Positions 31,147 to 42,206 of a DNA stretch of 64,000 bases are shown here, piece after piece. The DNA is taken from assembly GCA_947396885.1 (NCBI GenBank), contig OX377202.1, forward strand, positions 29,751,407 to 29,815,406. The letters run 5' to 3'. The notes under the pieces are model-generated. The model saw nothing but the letters and a program-made list of their open reading frames with translations, was not told the origin of the DNA and ran no database searches. This DNA comes from Heligmosomoides polygyrus polygyrus (taxonomy: Eukaryota > Nematoda > Chromadorea > Rhabditida > Heligmosomidae). Each line of letters starts with the position of its first letter. Positions within the stretch are counted from its first letter, which is position 1. The translations under genes and the position numbers were made by a program.

Positions 31147-34100
31147 CTTCTCCTTCTTCTTCTTCTTCTTCTTCTTCTTCTTCTTCTTCTTCTTCTCCTT
31201 CTTTAGCGTTTGTCCCGCTTAGTTGCGGGGTCCGCTTTCCTGGAATGTTGGCGCCATTTCTCCCAATCAAATGCCTGATCAGTGTGCAACCCAGCCATCT
31301 TCAAATCCTGATGCAGCGTATCAAGCCACCGCTGTTTTGGTCGCCCTCGTGGCCGCCTATCGGGCACATCAAGGTTAAGTCCAGTCTTTCGGACAGTGTC
31401 ACCTTTTGCGCGAAGGAAGTGGCCGTACCATCGCAGACGAGCTTCGCGCATCTTCTCAAATATCGGGGGTGACACCGAACCTCTGCCGTATGGATTCGTT
31501 GCGTACTCGATCCAAACGCGTAACTCCGGCCGTCCACCGCAGCATCTTCGTTTCCATTACGCTGAGGCGTCTTTTAATTTCTTTGGTAACGGGCCAGCAT
31601 TCAGCTCCGTAAATAGCTACAGGTCGAACGACTGCTCTGTAGATCTTCGACTTGAGGCGCTCTGGTATCTTACTGTCGCAGAGCACTCCCGTCAGAGAGC
31701 GCCATTTGGGCCACGCTGCACTCACGCGTGAGTTGGATTCAACGAGTAAACCGCCATCGGACGCGATTGCTGATCCCAAGTACTTGAATACCGAAGTACG
31801 TGGCAGCTCAATGCAATTTACCTTAATGGAGGTGGACTCATTTTCGTCACTCGTCATATACTCGGCCTTCTTGACATTAAGTTTGAGTCCAAATCTCTCC
31901 AAGCGATCGCACCAAGCTTGTACCTGCCGCTGGAGTTCAATCTTGTCTTCGCTAGCAAGCATTACATCATCAGCATAAAGCAACGTCCAAGGGACTGGCT
32001 GCTGAAGATCACGCGATATGGCATCCATAACGACGACGAAGAGTAGTGGGGAAAGCGCAGACCCTTGATGTACTCCGATAGAGATGGGAAACTCCATCGA
32101 CGTGCCTGCTGCAGCTGCACTTGACTCTTTGGACAAAAGTACAGTATTCGTACCCATTCTATGAGCTCTTCGGGGACTCCACGTTTCCGTAAGGCATACC
32201 ATATCACTTCACGCGGAACGCAATCAAAGGCATTCTCCAAATCCAGGAAGGTAAGATGCACCGGCTTCTGTTTCTCGCGGTGTTTCTCTATCAGAAGACG
32301 AACGGCGTGTATGGCATCGACTGTGCCACAACCAGCTACGAAGCCGCACTGGTTGGTAGAGACCTAGACGGTCTCACGAATGCGCCCGTCGACAATCCTC
32401 TCGAAGATCTTCATGCTATGCGAAAGCAATGGGATTGGACGGTAGTTTGTGCAGTCTCCTGGACTGCCCTTCTTTTTCCAAATCGGAATCTTCGTGCTTC
32501 TCTGCCAGATATCAGGCACTTTCTTCTCCACAATAACCTGGTTGAAGAACGTCGCCAGCCACTTCGTTGGGTACCAGGATTTCGACTTCCATAAGTCGGC
32601 CGCCAAATCATCGGGGCCCGTTGCCTTGCCCGGCTTCATCTTCTTCAAAGCCGCTTCTACCTCCTCTACGGTGATCTTATGAACGGGACCGCACACAGGA
32701 GGAGAAGATGGAATGCTCGGATAAGCAAACTCTACTGTCGAGACTTCCTCGAAGTAGGTGCGCCACCGGTTCAAAACCATCTTGCGGTCCATGAGTAGAT
32801 GACCGCTCTCATCGTTGATGCCAAGGAACTTCTCAACATCCTCAGTCTGGCAATGACGGACCTTCGCGAGTCGATAAAGGAATCACTCGCCATCGCGCGA
32901 CTCAAGCTTCCCGTTGACATCATCGTAATGAGTGGCTCTTGCAACGGCTACCGCCTTCTTAGCGGCTTTCTTGGCTTCCTGATACAGACGCCATTTATCG
33001 GCTGTCTTATCGCCGAGGAATCTTCTTATTCCTCAGCGTTTGTCCCGCTTAGCAGCGGGGTCCGCTCTTCTGGTATGATGACGCCACTTCGCACGATCAA
33101 ACGCTTGATCGGGGTGGATACCAGCTTCCTTTAAGTCCACGTGCAACGTATCAAGCCAGCGTTGCCTAGGTCGTCCTTTAGGCCGTTTTCCGGGCACATC
33201 TATGTTGAGGCCAATCTTCCGAACGGTGTGGCCGTCCGCACGAAGAACATGGCCATACCACCGTAGGCGAGCTTCACGTAGCTTGTCAGCAATTGGAGCG
33301 ACGCCAAACCTTTGACGTACGGAGACATTGCGAACATGATCCAAACGCGTGACACCAGCCGTCCAGCGCAGCATTTTCGTCTCCATCACGCTGAGGCGGC
33401 TCTCAACTTCCTTCGTTGCAGGCCAGCACTCAGCACCGTACATCGCTACTGGTCGGACGACGGTTCTGTAGATCTATGATTTTAAGCGCTCCGGTATCTT
33501 TCACACACAGAACGCCTGTCATTGAGCGCCATTTGGACCACGCTGCGCTCACGCGTGAGTTCACCTCGCACGTCAGACTACCATCAGACGCAATTGCAGA
33601 TCCAAGGTACTTGAAATGTGTCGCTCGTACGAGCGCAGTGCCATTGATCTCAATGGACCCAGTCTCGTTTACGTCTGTCGTCAAGTACTCAGATTTTTGG
33701 ACGTTTAGCTTGAGCCCGAACGCCGCCAAGCGGTCACACCAAGCTTGCACTTGTCGCTCAAGTTCGGCCTTGTCTTCACTCGCAAGCATTACGTCATCTG
33801 CATAGAGCAGCGTCCAAGGAGCAGGCTTCTGAAGGTCTCGCGAAATGGCATCCATTACGACAATGAAAAGAAGTGGGGAAAGCGCGGAACCTTGGTGAAC
33901 ACCGACGGAGATTGGAAACTCCGTGGATGTGCCGGCCGGCGCTCGCACTTGACTCTTAGGACAAGAGTAAAGAATGCGCACCCACTCGATCAGTTCTTCA
34001 GGGACACCGTGCTGTCGTAAGGCATACCATATGACCTCACGCGGTACACGATCAAATGCTTTCTCCAGGTCGAGGAAAGCAAGATGCAGCGGTTTCTGTT

Positions 34101-36271
34101 TCTCGCGATGTCTTTCCACAAGAAGACGAACAGCATGAATGGCGTCGATGGTGCCACAGCCGGCTACGAAGCCACACTGGTTGGTGGAAAGCCGGACGAT
34201 CTCGCGAATACGTCCATCCACAATTCGCTCAAATATTTTCATACTGTGCGAGAGCAATCGGATTGGACGGTAACTTGTGCAATCCGCGGGACTGCCCTTC
34301 TTCTTCCAGATCGGGATCGTCGTGCTTTGCTGCCAACTACCAGGAACCTTCTTCTCCGCAACAACCTGGTTGAAAAACTTCGTTAGCCATTCAGCAGGAT
34401 TCCAGCACCTCGAGTTCCATAGTTCGGCCGCTATGTCGTCAGGGCCCGTTGCTTTCCCTGGCTTCATCTTCTTCAAAGCCGCTTCCGTCTCCTCCACAGT
34501 GATTTTCTGCACAGGACCGTGCGTAGGAGGGACGCAAGGGATAGGCGGATGGGCAAACTCTACTGTTGAAATTCTCTCGAAGTAGTCATGCCATCGTTCC
34601 ATAGCCCTTTTGCGGTTCATCAGCAGATGGCCATTCTCATCGTTGATGCCAAAGAACTTTTCGATGTCCTCGCTCTGGCGATGGCGTGCTTTGGCAAGCC
34701 GATAAAGTTGTCGTTCACCATCGCGCGTCTCGAGTTTCTCGTTGACATACTCATAATGAGAAGCTTTTGCAACGGCAACAGCCTTCTTAGCCGCCCTCTT
34801 CGCTTCTTGGTACATACGCCAATTGTCGGCTGTCTTGTCGCTGAGAAAAGCGTGATATAGTCTCTTCTTCTCTTTGACTTTTTCCTTGACGTCGTCAGTC
34901 CACAGCCAAGTCTGCTTCTCAATCTTACGCCGTCCAGGCTTCGTCATGCCCAGTTCGGAACGTGCAGCTTGTAGTATCGAATCGGTTGCACGTTTCCATG
35001 TCTCCTCAACATTGGTAACCGTCGGCAACCGAATACGAGCAACAACAGCTGCGTCCTTCTCTTTCATCCGCCACCACTTGATCCTTGATGGTCCGCATCG
35101 CTCGACCTGCCTCAGCCTCGGAGGGGCGATCTTAAGTGTGCAGATCAGCGGACGGTGCTGCGTGGCGACAGTCTCGTATGGCACAACCTTCGCATCTGTG
35201 ACCAGCCTTCGATCGCGATGCTTGATAAGGATAAAGTCAATCTGTGTCTTGGTATTCCCGCTATAGAAAGACACGAGATGGGAGTCACGCTTTCGAAACA
35301 TTGTGTTCGCGATGGTGAGATTATGCGAGTCCGCATACTCAAGAATTCGCTCACCATCAGCGTTACGTGCTCCATAACCGAAACCGCCATGACAGCTGTA
35401 ACCATCTTTCGCAGTCCCAACGTGGCCGTTGAGATCACCTGCGACAACGACGAGCGTCTTCTGGCGGCACCTCTGCTGTCTTCTCATCAAGCAGGGTCCA
35501 AAACTCGTCCTTCGCTCGCTCGGAGCAGCCTGTCTGCGGAGCGTATGCAGAGAAGAAATGATACATACGCTGTTCAGCAGCAACAACGACCTTCATCAAG
35601 CGGTCACTGAAACGTTCCACGCTTGCAATCGCATCTCGGAAACGTTCGGAGACGACCACACCAACACCGCTGGTGGTCCTGGGACTGCCGCACAGAATGG
35701 CCTTAAAGCCTCGGCCTATGTCCCTCGACTTGCAACAGGACCACCTCGTCTCCCGTACCGCACATAAGTCGATTCGTCTTCGCTCCAGTGCTTCTACCAA
35801 CTCGCACGAGCGGCCCGTCAACGTACCCACATTCAGCGTAGCAACGCGGGTCCTGCTTACGTTACGGGACTTTTGGACTTGCTCAATTGCCCCCCGATGC
35901 CGTCCTCGCATCAGGGACCCTCGCATACTTCTCACACTCGCCGGGCTTTGCGAGTGCGCGTCGGCTCCCGCGGACGCCGTAGCATTATCTCGACAAACAG
36001 TTAACGCCATCAACCATGTGATGTGACACGGGATCTCCATAGGCCGGCCTGTCACAAGGGCCTGTCGCCTGCAATCGAGTGTACGTGCTTAGCTTAGCTC
36101 GCATAGCGGACAGTTTCCAGTGGCACCACGTGGAGGAACGGACATCGCCACCTCTTATCGCCGAGGAATGCGTGTATAATCTCTTCTTCTCTCGGACTTT
36201 TTCCTTAACTTCGTTAGTCCACAGCCATGTCTGCTTATCGACCTTACGCCGTTCCGGTTTCGTAGTGCCGA
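31147..36271 (-). pseudogene. RTE-A: RTE-type LINE, 5'-truncated, itself interrupted
   Basis: Two parts, 31147-33021 and 36153-36271, separated by RTE-B. Minus-strand peptides give the RTE reverse transcriptase: KKMKPGKATGPDDLAADLW, WKKKGSPGDCTNYRPIPLLS, LDLENAFDCVPREVIW, LLYADDVMLASEDKIEL (YADD catalytic motif) and the C-terminal MREARLRWYGHFLRAKGD. Several frameshifts occur (near 32200, 31960 and 31470). The endonuclease half is absent; the 5' end stops at KPERRKVDKQTWLWTNEVK (36271 side), so it was 5'-truncated on insertion. The 3' end is a (GAA)n tail, seen as (TTC)n at 31147-31199. Confidence 0.85.
33022..36152 (-). pseudogene. RTE-B: nearly full-length RTE LINE nested in RTE-A
   Basis: Inserted in RTE-A with a 17-bp duplication TCTTATCGCCGAGGAAT (33005-33021 and 36153-36169). 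It encodes an apurinic-type endonuclease (VATLNVGTLTGRS, RETRW, YAPQTG, VVVAGDLNGHVG, then TQIDFIL and TQHRPL) followed by reverse transcriptase (KPGKATGPDDIAAELW, LAFLDLEKAFDRVPREV, VHQGSALSPLLF, LLYADDVMLASEDKAEL) and the C-terminal LREARLRWYGHVLRADGH. One frameshift near 35450-35500 splits the endonuclease and one near 33440-33500 splits the C-end (718-codon middle frame 33430-35586). Otherwise it is close to complete, about 1,000 codons. Best-preserved RTE here, but inactive as it stands. Confidence 0.9.
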
Positions 36272-36424
36272 AGTGCTTTATTCTTCCCAGATAAGTCTGG
36301 TACCAATTCACCCATCCCACAGGTTTAGAAGGCTTGGTTGGCCTGAGCGGGAAATCCGAACCAGGAACCTGGTATCAGGTGCAGGCGACAGCCGACGCCT
36401 CCTCCGACTGCGCTCCACGCGCCC

Positions 36425-36810
36425 TCCAATTTTAGTATATGTTAAAATTACTTAGTTACTCTCGGCAATTCTGACCGACACGTATACGGAGACCAACGAT
36501 TATAGAATACGAGTACATATTGGAAACAGCCGCATACATTCTCTTCTCAACCTTGTACATATCACTGTTCGTGAAGTGTGTACGACGGTGCTTATAAATT
36601 CTGTGGCGTGGGCAAAGGATCTTACATTTCGTCGGAGTCAATCAACTGACAATATCGAATAACAATTGGCTTTTCAGTAGGAGTGTGCACAATTCCAAGA
36701 TTAACGGCGATTTTTGACAAACCATTTACGATTTGCGATTAACGAGATTTCGGAGCCTACATGGTAAAATATGCTGTGATGGGTTGTAAACTGTGAGCGA
36801 AGGTAGATGA
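36425..36810. other. No gene recognised
   Basis: AT-rich. AGGAGTGTGCACAATTCC (about 36679-36696) vaguely resembles the CAGGGGTGTGC end of the repeat at 46510. Confidence 0.3.
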
Positions 36811-37002
36811 GTGTTGTATGATTTTCATGCCACCTCCGATCTGGTTGATTTCAGCGTGGTGCCGATCGAGAAGAGAGGACGAGCGACGACGGCGGACGGC
36901 GGTAATAACGGTATCGGCGACGACGAGGATCCGGATGACGACCAGCTCACGGACAACGCTTACGCCAGCAGAACCGAGACACCACATCCCGGCCCCCTGT
37001 GA
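36811..37002 (+). CDS. Candidate terminal exon, acidic tail, unidentified
   Basis: One plus frame is open with unusually GC-rich codons in AT-rich surroundings. After VPIEKRGRATTADGG comes the acidic segment GDDEDPDDDQLTDN, then a stop at 37000-37002. GATTTCAG (36845-36852) is a perfect nematode acceptor; with it, the exon would be 36853-37002, starting one base before GTGGTGCCG. Upstream exons were not found and no family is recognised; it could be a cytoplasmic tail of a larger protein. Codon content and splice site are the only support. Confidence 0.35.
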   Translation: MLYDFHATSDLVDFSVVPIEKRGRATTADGGNNGIGDDEDPDDDQLTDNAYASRTETPHPGPL

Positions 37003-37389
37003 CTCGTTCATCTCCCTATTCTCCGTTTGTATCACTCAGGATAGACATCATTCACAGTGTAGCGTTTCCACCACTCACTTTTATTAAGCTGTCGTTGTGC
37101 CTAGGGAGGAAGAATGGAGCTCACTTGAAAGAAACTCTATAATCTGACTTCCAGTCAGAGAGCGACGCTAGTGGAGGTTTGCATTCTACTTTCGTATTGG
37201 AAAACGATGCAACTTCTTTTCCGGCAAATATAACATCATTCTCTAAATCGCTATCCTGACATAACGAATCATTTTGCAGGAGAACTGGAAAAAGGCTTTC
37301 CATGAAGAGGCTGAAGTATACGGTAGAGTGTAAAGCAGCTTATGGCAATTCTCTGCAGATATGCATTCCGACGACAAAATCATTATGAC

Positions 37390-37510
37390 CTGGAAGCAGA
37401 CTTATCTGAGAAGGGTAAAACGCTGTTTTGCACATCGGCTATTCATCTTCATTCGTGGTAGTGACGAAATATGTATGCATTCAAATTGCCTACGCGACAT
37501 CGCGCACAAA
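37390..37510 (+). repeat. SINE-1 fragment, plus
   Basis: ACTTATCTGAGAAGGGTAAA, TTGCACATCGGCTATTCATC and GTATGCATTCAAATTGCC match the middle of SINE-1. It lies immediately upstream of the intact mariner ORF. Confidence 0.55.
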
Positions 37511-37624
37511 CTGAATGCAACATGTGGCATATCATTTAGAAGCGCAAACTTTGCTCTACCGGAGAGTGCCAAATTTTCTATGTAAATGTGGGAAAACTTT
37601 AGAGTTTTATTGACTTTTTTGCAG

Positions 37625-38644
37625 ATGGACAAAAGGGTAATCCGAGGCATTTACTTGTATGAATTCAAGCTGGGCACTACAGCTAAGGAGGCGGACGAGA
37701 AGATCAACGCTGCATTCGGTCAAGGATGTTCCACAATTCGGACGGCGTATCGTTGGTATCAGAAGTTCCGGAATGGAGATGAGAGCTTGGAAGAACATGA
37801 AGGTCGTGGGAGGCATAGTGATGTTGATGAGGACAAGCTGAGAGATGTGGTAGAGGAGGATCCACACAAAGGTACCAGGGAGATAGCGAAGGTTCTTGGC
37901 GTCAGTCACAACACAGCTGCCCGGCATCTGAAGGAAATTGGAAAGACCAAAAAGCTGGAAAGATGGGTGCCTCACGAGCTGTCTGAGGAGCAAAGAAACC
38001 GAGGATATGAGATCTCGTCCGCACTGCTTCTACGGAACGAAACGGACCCATTCCTTGATCGCATCGTAACCTGTGACGAGAAATGGATAATGTACGACAA
38101 CAGGCGACGATCGGCACAGCGGGTGGACAGCGATGAGAGCCCCAAGGTTTTTGCGAAGCCGGAATTGCACCAAAAGAAAGTAATGGTGACAGTATGGTGG
38201 TGTTCGCTGGGAATTATTCACCACAGCTTCCTCCCTCCCGGTGAAGCCATCACGGCAGAGAAGTACTGCATTGAAATTGAAGAAATGATGAAAAAGTTGA
38301 AGGATATCCGGCCGGCCTTGGTAAACCGAAGGCGAGTTCTCCTTCTGCACGACAATGCTCGCCCCCATGTAGCACGAATGACGTTGCAGAAATTGAATGA
38401 GCTGAGTATTGAAACTCTACCACATCCTCCGTTTTCTCCCGACCTCTCCCCAACAGACTACCATTTCTTCAAGCATCTTGGCGACTTCTTGGTAGGGAAA
38501 ATATTCAAATACCAACAGGATGCCGAAAGTGCCTTCGAAGATTTCGTCGATTCCAGAACTTCTGATTTTTATGCTACTGGGATAAAAAAGCTTGTGTCAC
38601 GTTGGCAAAGATGTGTAGAATCAGAAGGTTTTTATTCCGATTAA
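37625..38644 (+). CDS. Intact mariner transposase (cecropia/bandit-like)
   Basis: A 339-codon uninterrupted ORF from the ATG at 37625; an in-frame ATG at 37586 would add 13 residues. It starts MDKRVIRGIYLYEFKLG. The DNA-binding region has two helix-turn-helix units (about residues 5-110) and the linker motif WVPHEL. The catalytic triad is present at D151 (VTCDEKWIMYD), D243 (LLLHDNARPH) and D278 (SPDLSPTDYHFF). The last two are separated by 34 residues, the D,D34D signature of mariner. The sequence is of the Hsmar1/SETMAR type, the subfamily that includes hookworm 'bandit' (family knowledge). The 3' side ends at TTACAGCCTAA|TA (38720), a plausible TIR, but no matching 5' TIR is visible between the SINE fragment and the ATG. 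It cuts and pastes DNA at TA sites if expressed. Confidence 0.9.
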   Translation: MDKRVIRGIYLYEFKLGTTAKEADEKINAAFGQGCSTIRTAYRWYQKFRNGDESLEEHEGRGRHSDVDEDKLRDVVEEDPHKGTREIAKVLGVSHNTAARHLKEIGKTKKLERWVPHELSEEQRNRGYEISSALLLRNETDPFLDRIVTCDEKWIMYDNRRRSAQRVDSDESPKVFAKPELHQKKVMVTVWWCSLGIIHHSFLPPGEAITAEKYCIEIEEMMKKLKDIRPALVNRRRVLLLHDNARPHVARMTLQKLNELSIETLPHPPFSPDLSPTDYHFFKHLGDFLVGKIFKYQQDAESAFEDFVDSRTSDFYATGIKKLVSRWQRCVESEGFYSD

Positions 38645-38722
38645 TATACTTGCCTACAAGCATAGATATTAACTGTTTAAATTTACAGTGATTCAGTGCC
38701 ATTTATTTCTTACAGCCTAATA
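38645..38722 (+). other. mariner 3' flank with candidate TIR
   Basis: The reverse complement of 38696-38720 reads TTAGGCTGTAAGAAATAAAT onward and is followed by TA (38721-38722). This fits a mariner terminal repeat. The lack of a partner upstream leaves the call uncertain. The next 670 bases hold no supported gene. Confidence 0.4.
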
Positions 38723-39391
38723 GAATACCTAGCACATCCATAAAGGGGTTGACCAAGGGGATGGCCATTCTTATCCATCCCAGACGAAGGTGCGACCGCT
38801 CCCGTAACCTGAGAGAATGGAAAATCAGCATCCATGGGTGGGATACAAATAATAAACTCTCATCCGTGGTATATATTAGCTGAGGAAGCCCTGTAATAAA
38901 CAACATACCTTAAAGACATTTATCGCAGCAGCCATTAGAGACGCTATCATTCAGTCAAATCCAAAAGTCCGCCTGCACATCAGAAACTGCTGCTAAAAGG
39001 ATGCATGCGCGGAAACGAACATATGTAATTGTGGATGCCTAAGGTGTTTTTCACTAACGGTTACTAACACTTCCGCATGTTCCCAGCACTGTTATTCGCT
39101 TGAATGACACCTGCAGCAGCGCAAGTGTGAATGCTAGACGTCATGAACAGGCAGAATTTTTCTGCAGTGACAGAATCTAGTGAAATCCAAATCACAAAGG
39201 CAAACAAAATAGCTGCAGGGCCAAAGCGACTATATTGACGATGTTTTTCGAAGTCCCCCCCCATGAAGCTAAGGGAAGTGGTGCACTTTCAAAAATACGG
39301 ACAAAGAATAAGGGTTAAAGTTGCTCGCCATCACGCAATTTCTCTTTGTATATATCGTGAAGACAGCTTCCGTGCACATTCGGAGTAGTGT

Positions 39392-39655
39392 AAGGGTAAA
39401 GCACAGCGTTAATCAATCTGTTTCGGATGCGCCGCGAACTCCACTTCTTTGTGATATTGCGGAGGTATTAATAGGTTGATTTCCCATTTGGTCTGCACAA
39501 TTATATGGTGAAGCGATGGAAAAGTGAGTGTTTGTAATTCTCAGAAAAGTTTGGTAGCAATTCACTGACGCCGGAGGGATGGAAAGGTAGCCCTGGCAGA
39601 AACCAAGAACCTGGAATCGAGTACACGCTCCTTCGTTTGTGCTAACACGCTCCCA
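39392..39655 (-). repeat. SINE-1 copy, minus, diverged
   Basis: TAAAGCACAGCGTTAATCAATC and ATGCGCCGCGAACTCCACTTC (tail side), CCAATTCACTGA-like and CCGGAGGGATGGAAAGG in the middle, head eroded to GTGCTAACACGCTCCC. Confidence 0.6.
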
Positions 39656-41335
39656 CCAGCTCCGGAAAACAGTTCTTCTCCGAAATTGTAGGTGGCGTTA
39701 AAGGGAAGAGGGTGGTGTTTTCTCGCCTCGATCAGTGCGATGGAGGTACTTTGTCTTCTGGGCTTACATCAGCAGGTCCTCAAAGGTGCTTCGGATGCAG
39801 GCGTGCGAACGTTTTAAGTACTGATCCTAGTCGCTCCCATTTTCCTCCAACTCCAAGCATTCTGTCCGTACGAGCCCCACTGTCGCTGTAGAAATGAAGA
39901 ATCTTTCGAGGTCATAGGGATGAGGCCCTTTAGTGCTGCTGTTTTTTAACTAAAACATTATACCACTGAATAGCTCGCCAGGCTCAGTCATTCAAGCGAA
40001 GGAGTCAACCACACTGTCAAAGACCATTCAGGGGATCTCGAATCACCATTGGCAGTCTCCATCTTCCGAGGCAGAGCTTTTCGCGGGCGGATGTGTACAG
40101 TGCTTCTGAAATACCCAGAAGCGGAACACAGCCACGCACTCTGTGCCTGAACATGCATCGCCCACAAAGAAAACATGAGCCGGCCCGTCACACAGCTCTC
40201 AAGGAGTCGGTAGCTTGCATGCACCTGCATATCTGGACAGTGCACGGGTGCCTCTAGTTCACGATTCGTTCCCCTATCCACCATCCGAAGCCCTACTATA
40301 AGCTGCCAGAAAATCTTCTAATAAGGAGTCCGATGACTCTATAAAGAGGGAGACCCTGGGAACGTATGTAGTATAACGCATGTAAGATAATGCGAAGGAA
40401 GAGTGTTGAACAAGAACGCTTTCAGAACGAGAAAGATGTGGATGACACCAGTAGCATGGCAGGTGATTAGAACTACGGATGGACTTCACGGACGGGAACG
40501 CCAGGAAAAACTGGACTGCAGCTGGGCGACTGGCATTTCGTCGTTGGCCGAAATCTTTTTCAACGCTTTAAGAAAGGGGGAAAATTGACCAGATGTCTCG
40601 GCGTTCTCGACTGGACTGGCCGTTGGTCGATGGACAGCAGCAAGACGGTTCTATGCTGATGCTAGGAAGTTTCATCGACTAAAAAGCTGTTGCATCCAAT
40701 ACAGAGAGAGAAGATTAACCGGTAGCAAACTACTAAAGAGCAGGATTAAACTAGCAGAACTGCGAGCGTACTGAGTACTTGCTCTACTCACGCTACTTCC
40801 AAAAAAGCAGTTCGCCGGTTTTACTCGTAAAGCGATCGCGCATTTCTTCTATTTATTTCATTTGATGGCCACGCAAAAGGAAACAACAAGAAGAAAAATA
40901 AATCAAACGACGTCGACCACGATGATGAGAATGGATACAAGCTTACGTTCATAAGTTAATTGAATAAAAACGTCTTGTAATTACCTGTAACCAAGCATTA
41001 CGCTTGCCTGGCCAAAAAGTTTGGTAACATTTTTCTGAAAATTTCAGAAGCTTGGTGCCCGCTCCGTTCAATAACCCATGATCTGCACCTCAGTTCAGGG
41101 CTCTGTGCGTATTTTTTGTCCAAGAGCGCATCCTTCGCCCAAGAAAAAGTCTGCGCTTACTCCCGCCTTCCCATTCCCTTCCGAGATGCCGCTACTAGCT
41201 GGTTAGTCCTGCACGGAGATGTTTAGAGCGGTATGTCGTACATTCCTCTGAATCTGACTTCTGACTAGAGGAGCCAATCAGGGCAAGGTGGTCACGAAGC
41301 AACTCGGGTACGACCACACGATTATTCTAAAGCTA
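39656..41335. other. No gene established
   Basis: Two spots have coding-like character without a settled strand or splice pattern: 39988-40104 (minus, open after a TATTTCAG acceptor to a TGA) and 40382-40470 (plus, reading IMRRKSVEQERFQNEKDVDD). They could be exons of one host gene or chance. No family is recognised. Confidence 0.25.
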
Positions 41336-42206
41336 TTAGATTGATCGAAAAGTCTTATAACACTAGAACAACAATATTCAAATTTGTCCCTATTTGTTAA
41401 ACAAAAACTCCAACATATATTCCCTGTCCAAGCCTAAGATCCTGTCCCATCTTTCAGGCAGCCTTTCAACTCCTTTCCGCCAGATTTCCGAAGGCTGTGA
41501 GGAAAAGAATTCAGAAACCTTCATTTCCAGTTGACGTCGATCATCGAACTCCCTACCTCGAAGATGCTGCTTCAGAGCTCTGATCAGGTGGTAGTCAGAA
41601 GGAGCGAGGTCGGGAGAGTACGGTGGATTGGGCACAACTTCCCAGCCCCACTCCTGGTTTTTCTCGCGACTCACTTTTTGCGACATGAGGACGCGCGTTG
41701 TGTACAGCAGGTAGACATTTTCCCGTTCTGGACGTTTTTGGCCCATGGCGTCGGCCCAGCTCTGGAGCTTGGTAGCGTAGACAGAAGCTGTGACTGTGGT
41801 CTCGCTATCCAGCGACTCCCAGTAAAGCATGCCTTCAGAGTTCAACAGAGAGGCGCCCAACGAGGTCGATCTTCGAGAGAGATATCTCCAGCCTAGAAGC
41901 GCTGATACCAACGGGCCATTGTGGAGTAGTGAATGACTTCCTCCTTGAATGCAGCGCAGATGTTGGAGGTTGCAGTCCTCGCGGAATGACCTTGCAGGAA
42001 TTCGTAGTAGACGGTAGGTCGTAGGACGCTGCTGCTTATCGTTGACATTATTGCTGTATTCCTACTCGACGAGGCCTTATATAGTATGCTTGAGGAAGCT
42101 TCGACAATGTGCTGTGACGTCACCACACAAGGTCAATACTGTAAGAGCTTTAACAAATTTATCAGGCAGTAGCGTAAAGTGTTGCAAGACTTTTCGATCA
42201 ACCCAA
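41336..42206 (-). mobile_element. mariner with both TIRs, internally deleted
   Basis: The ends TTAGATTGATCGAAAAGTCT (41336-41355) and the mirror of TTGGGTTGATCGAAAAGTCT (42187-42206) are inverted repeats flanked by TA. Minus-strand peptides give an N-terminal part (YYEFLQGHSARTATSNICAA and HYSTMARWYQRF, 41897-42030) and a C-terminal part with NPPYSPDLAPSDYHLIRALK (third D) and EIWRKGVERLPERWDRILGL (41420-41680). The segment between, with the first D, is largely gone, so the 871-bp copy is non-autonomous. A different subfamily from the bandit-like element. Confidence 0.85.

Larger units (their letters stand above)
31005..36424 (-). mobile_element. SINE-1 copy split by a 5.1-kb LINE insertion
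   Basis: The tail half is at 31005-31146 and the head half at 36272-36424 (ending in CTCCTCCGACTGCGCTCCACGCGCC); together they make one complete minus-strand SINE-1. AGTGCTTT is duplicated at the break (31139-31146 and 36272-36279), the target-site duplication of RTE-A. Confidence 0.85.

Noticed and set aside
31055..31472. ORFs with long Ser or Glu runs
   Set aside because: They translate the (TTC)n tail of RTE-A.
33745..35767. Many plus-strand ORFs across the RTE region
   Set aside because: Antisense shadows of the minus-strand RTE reading frame.
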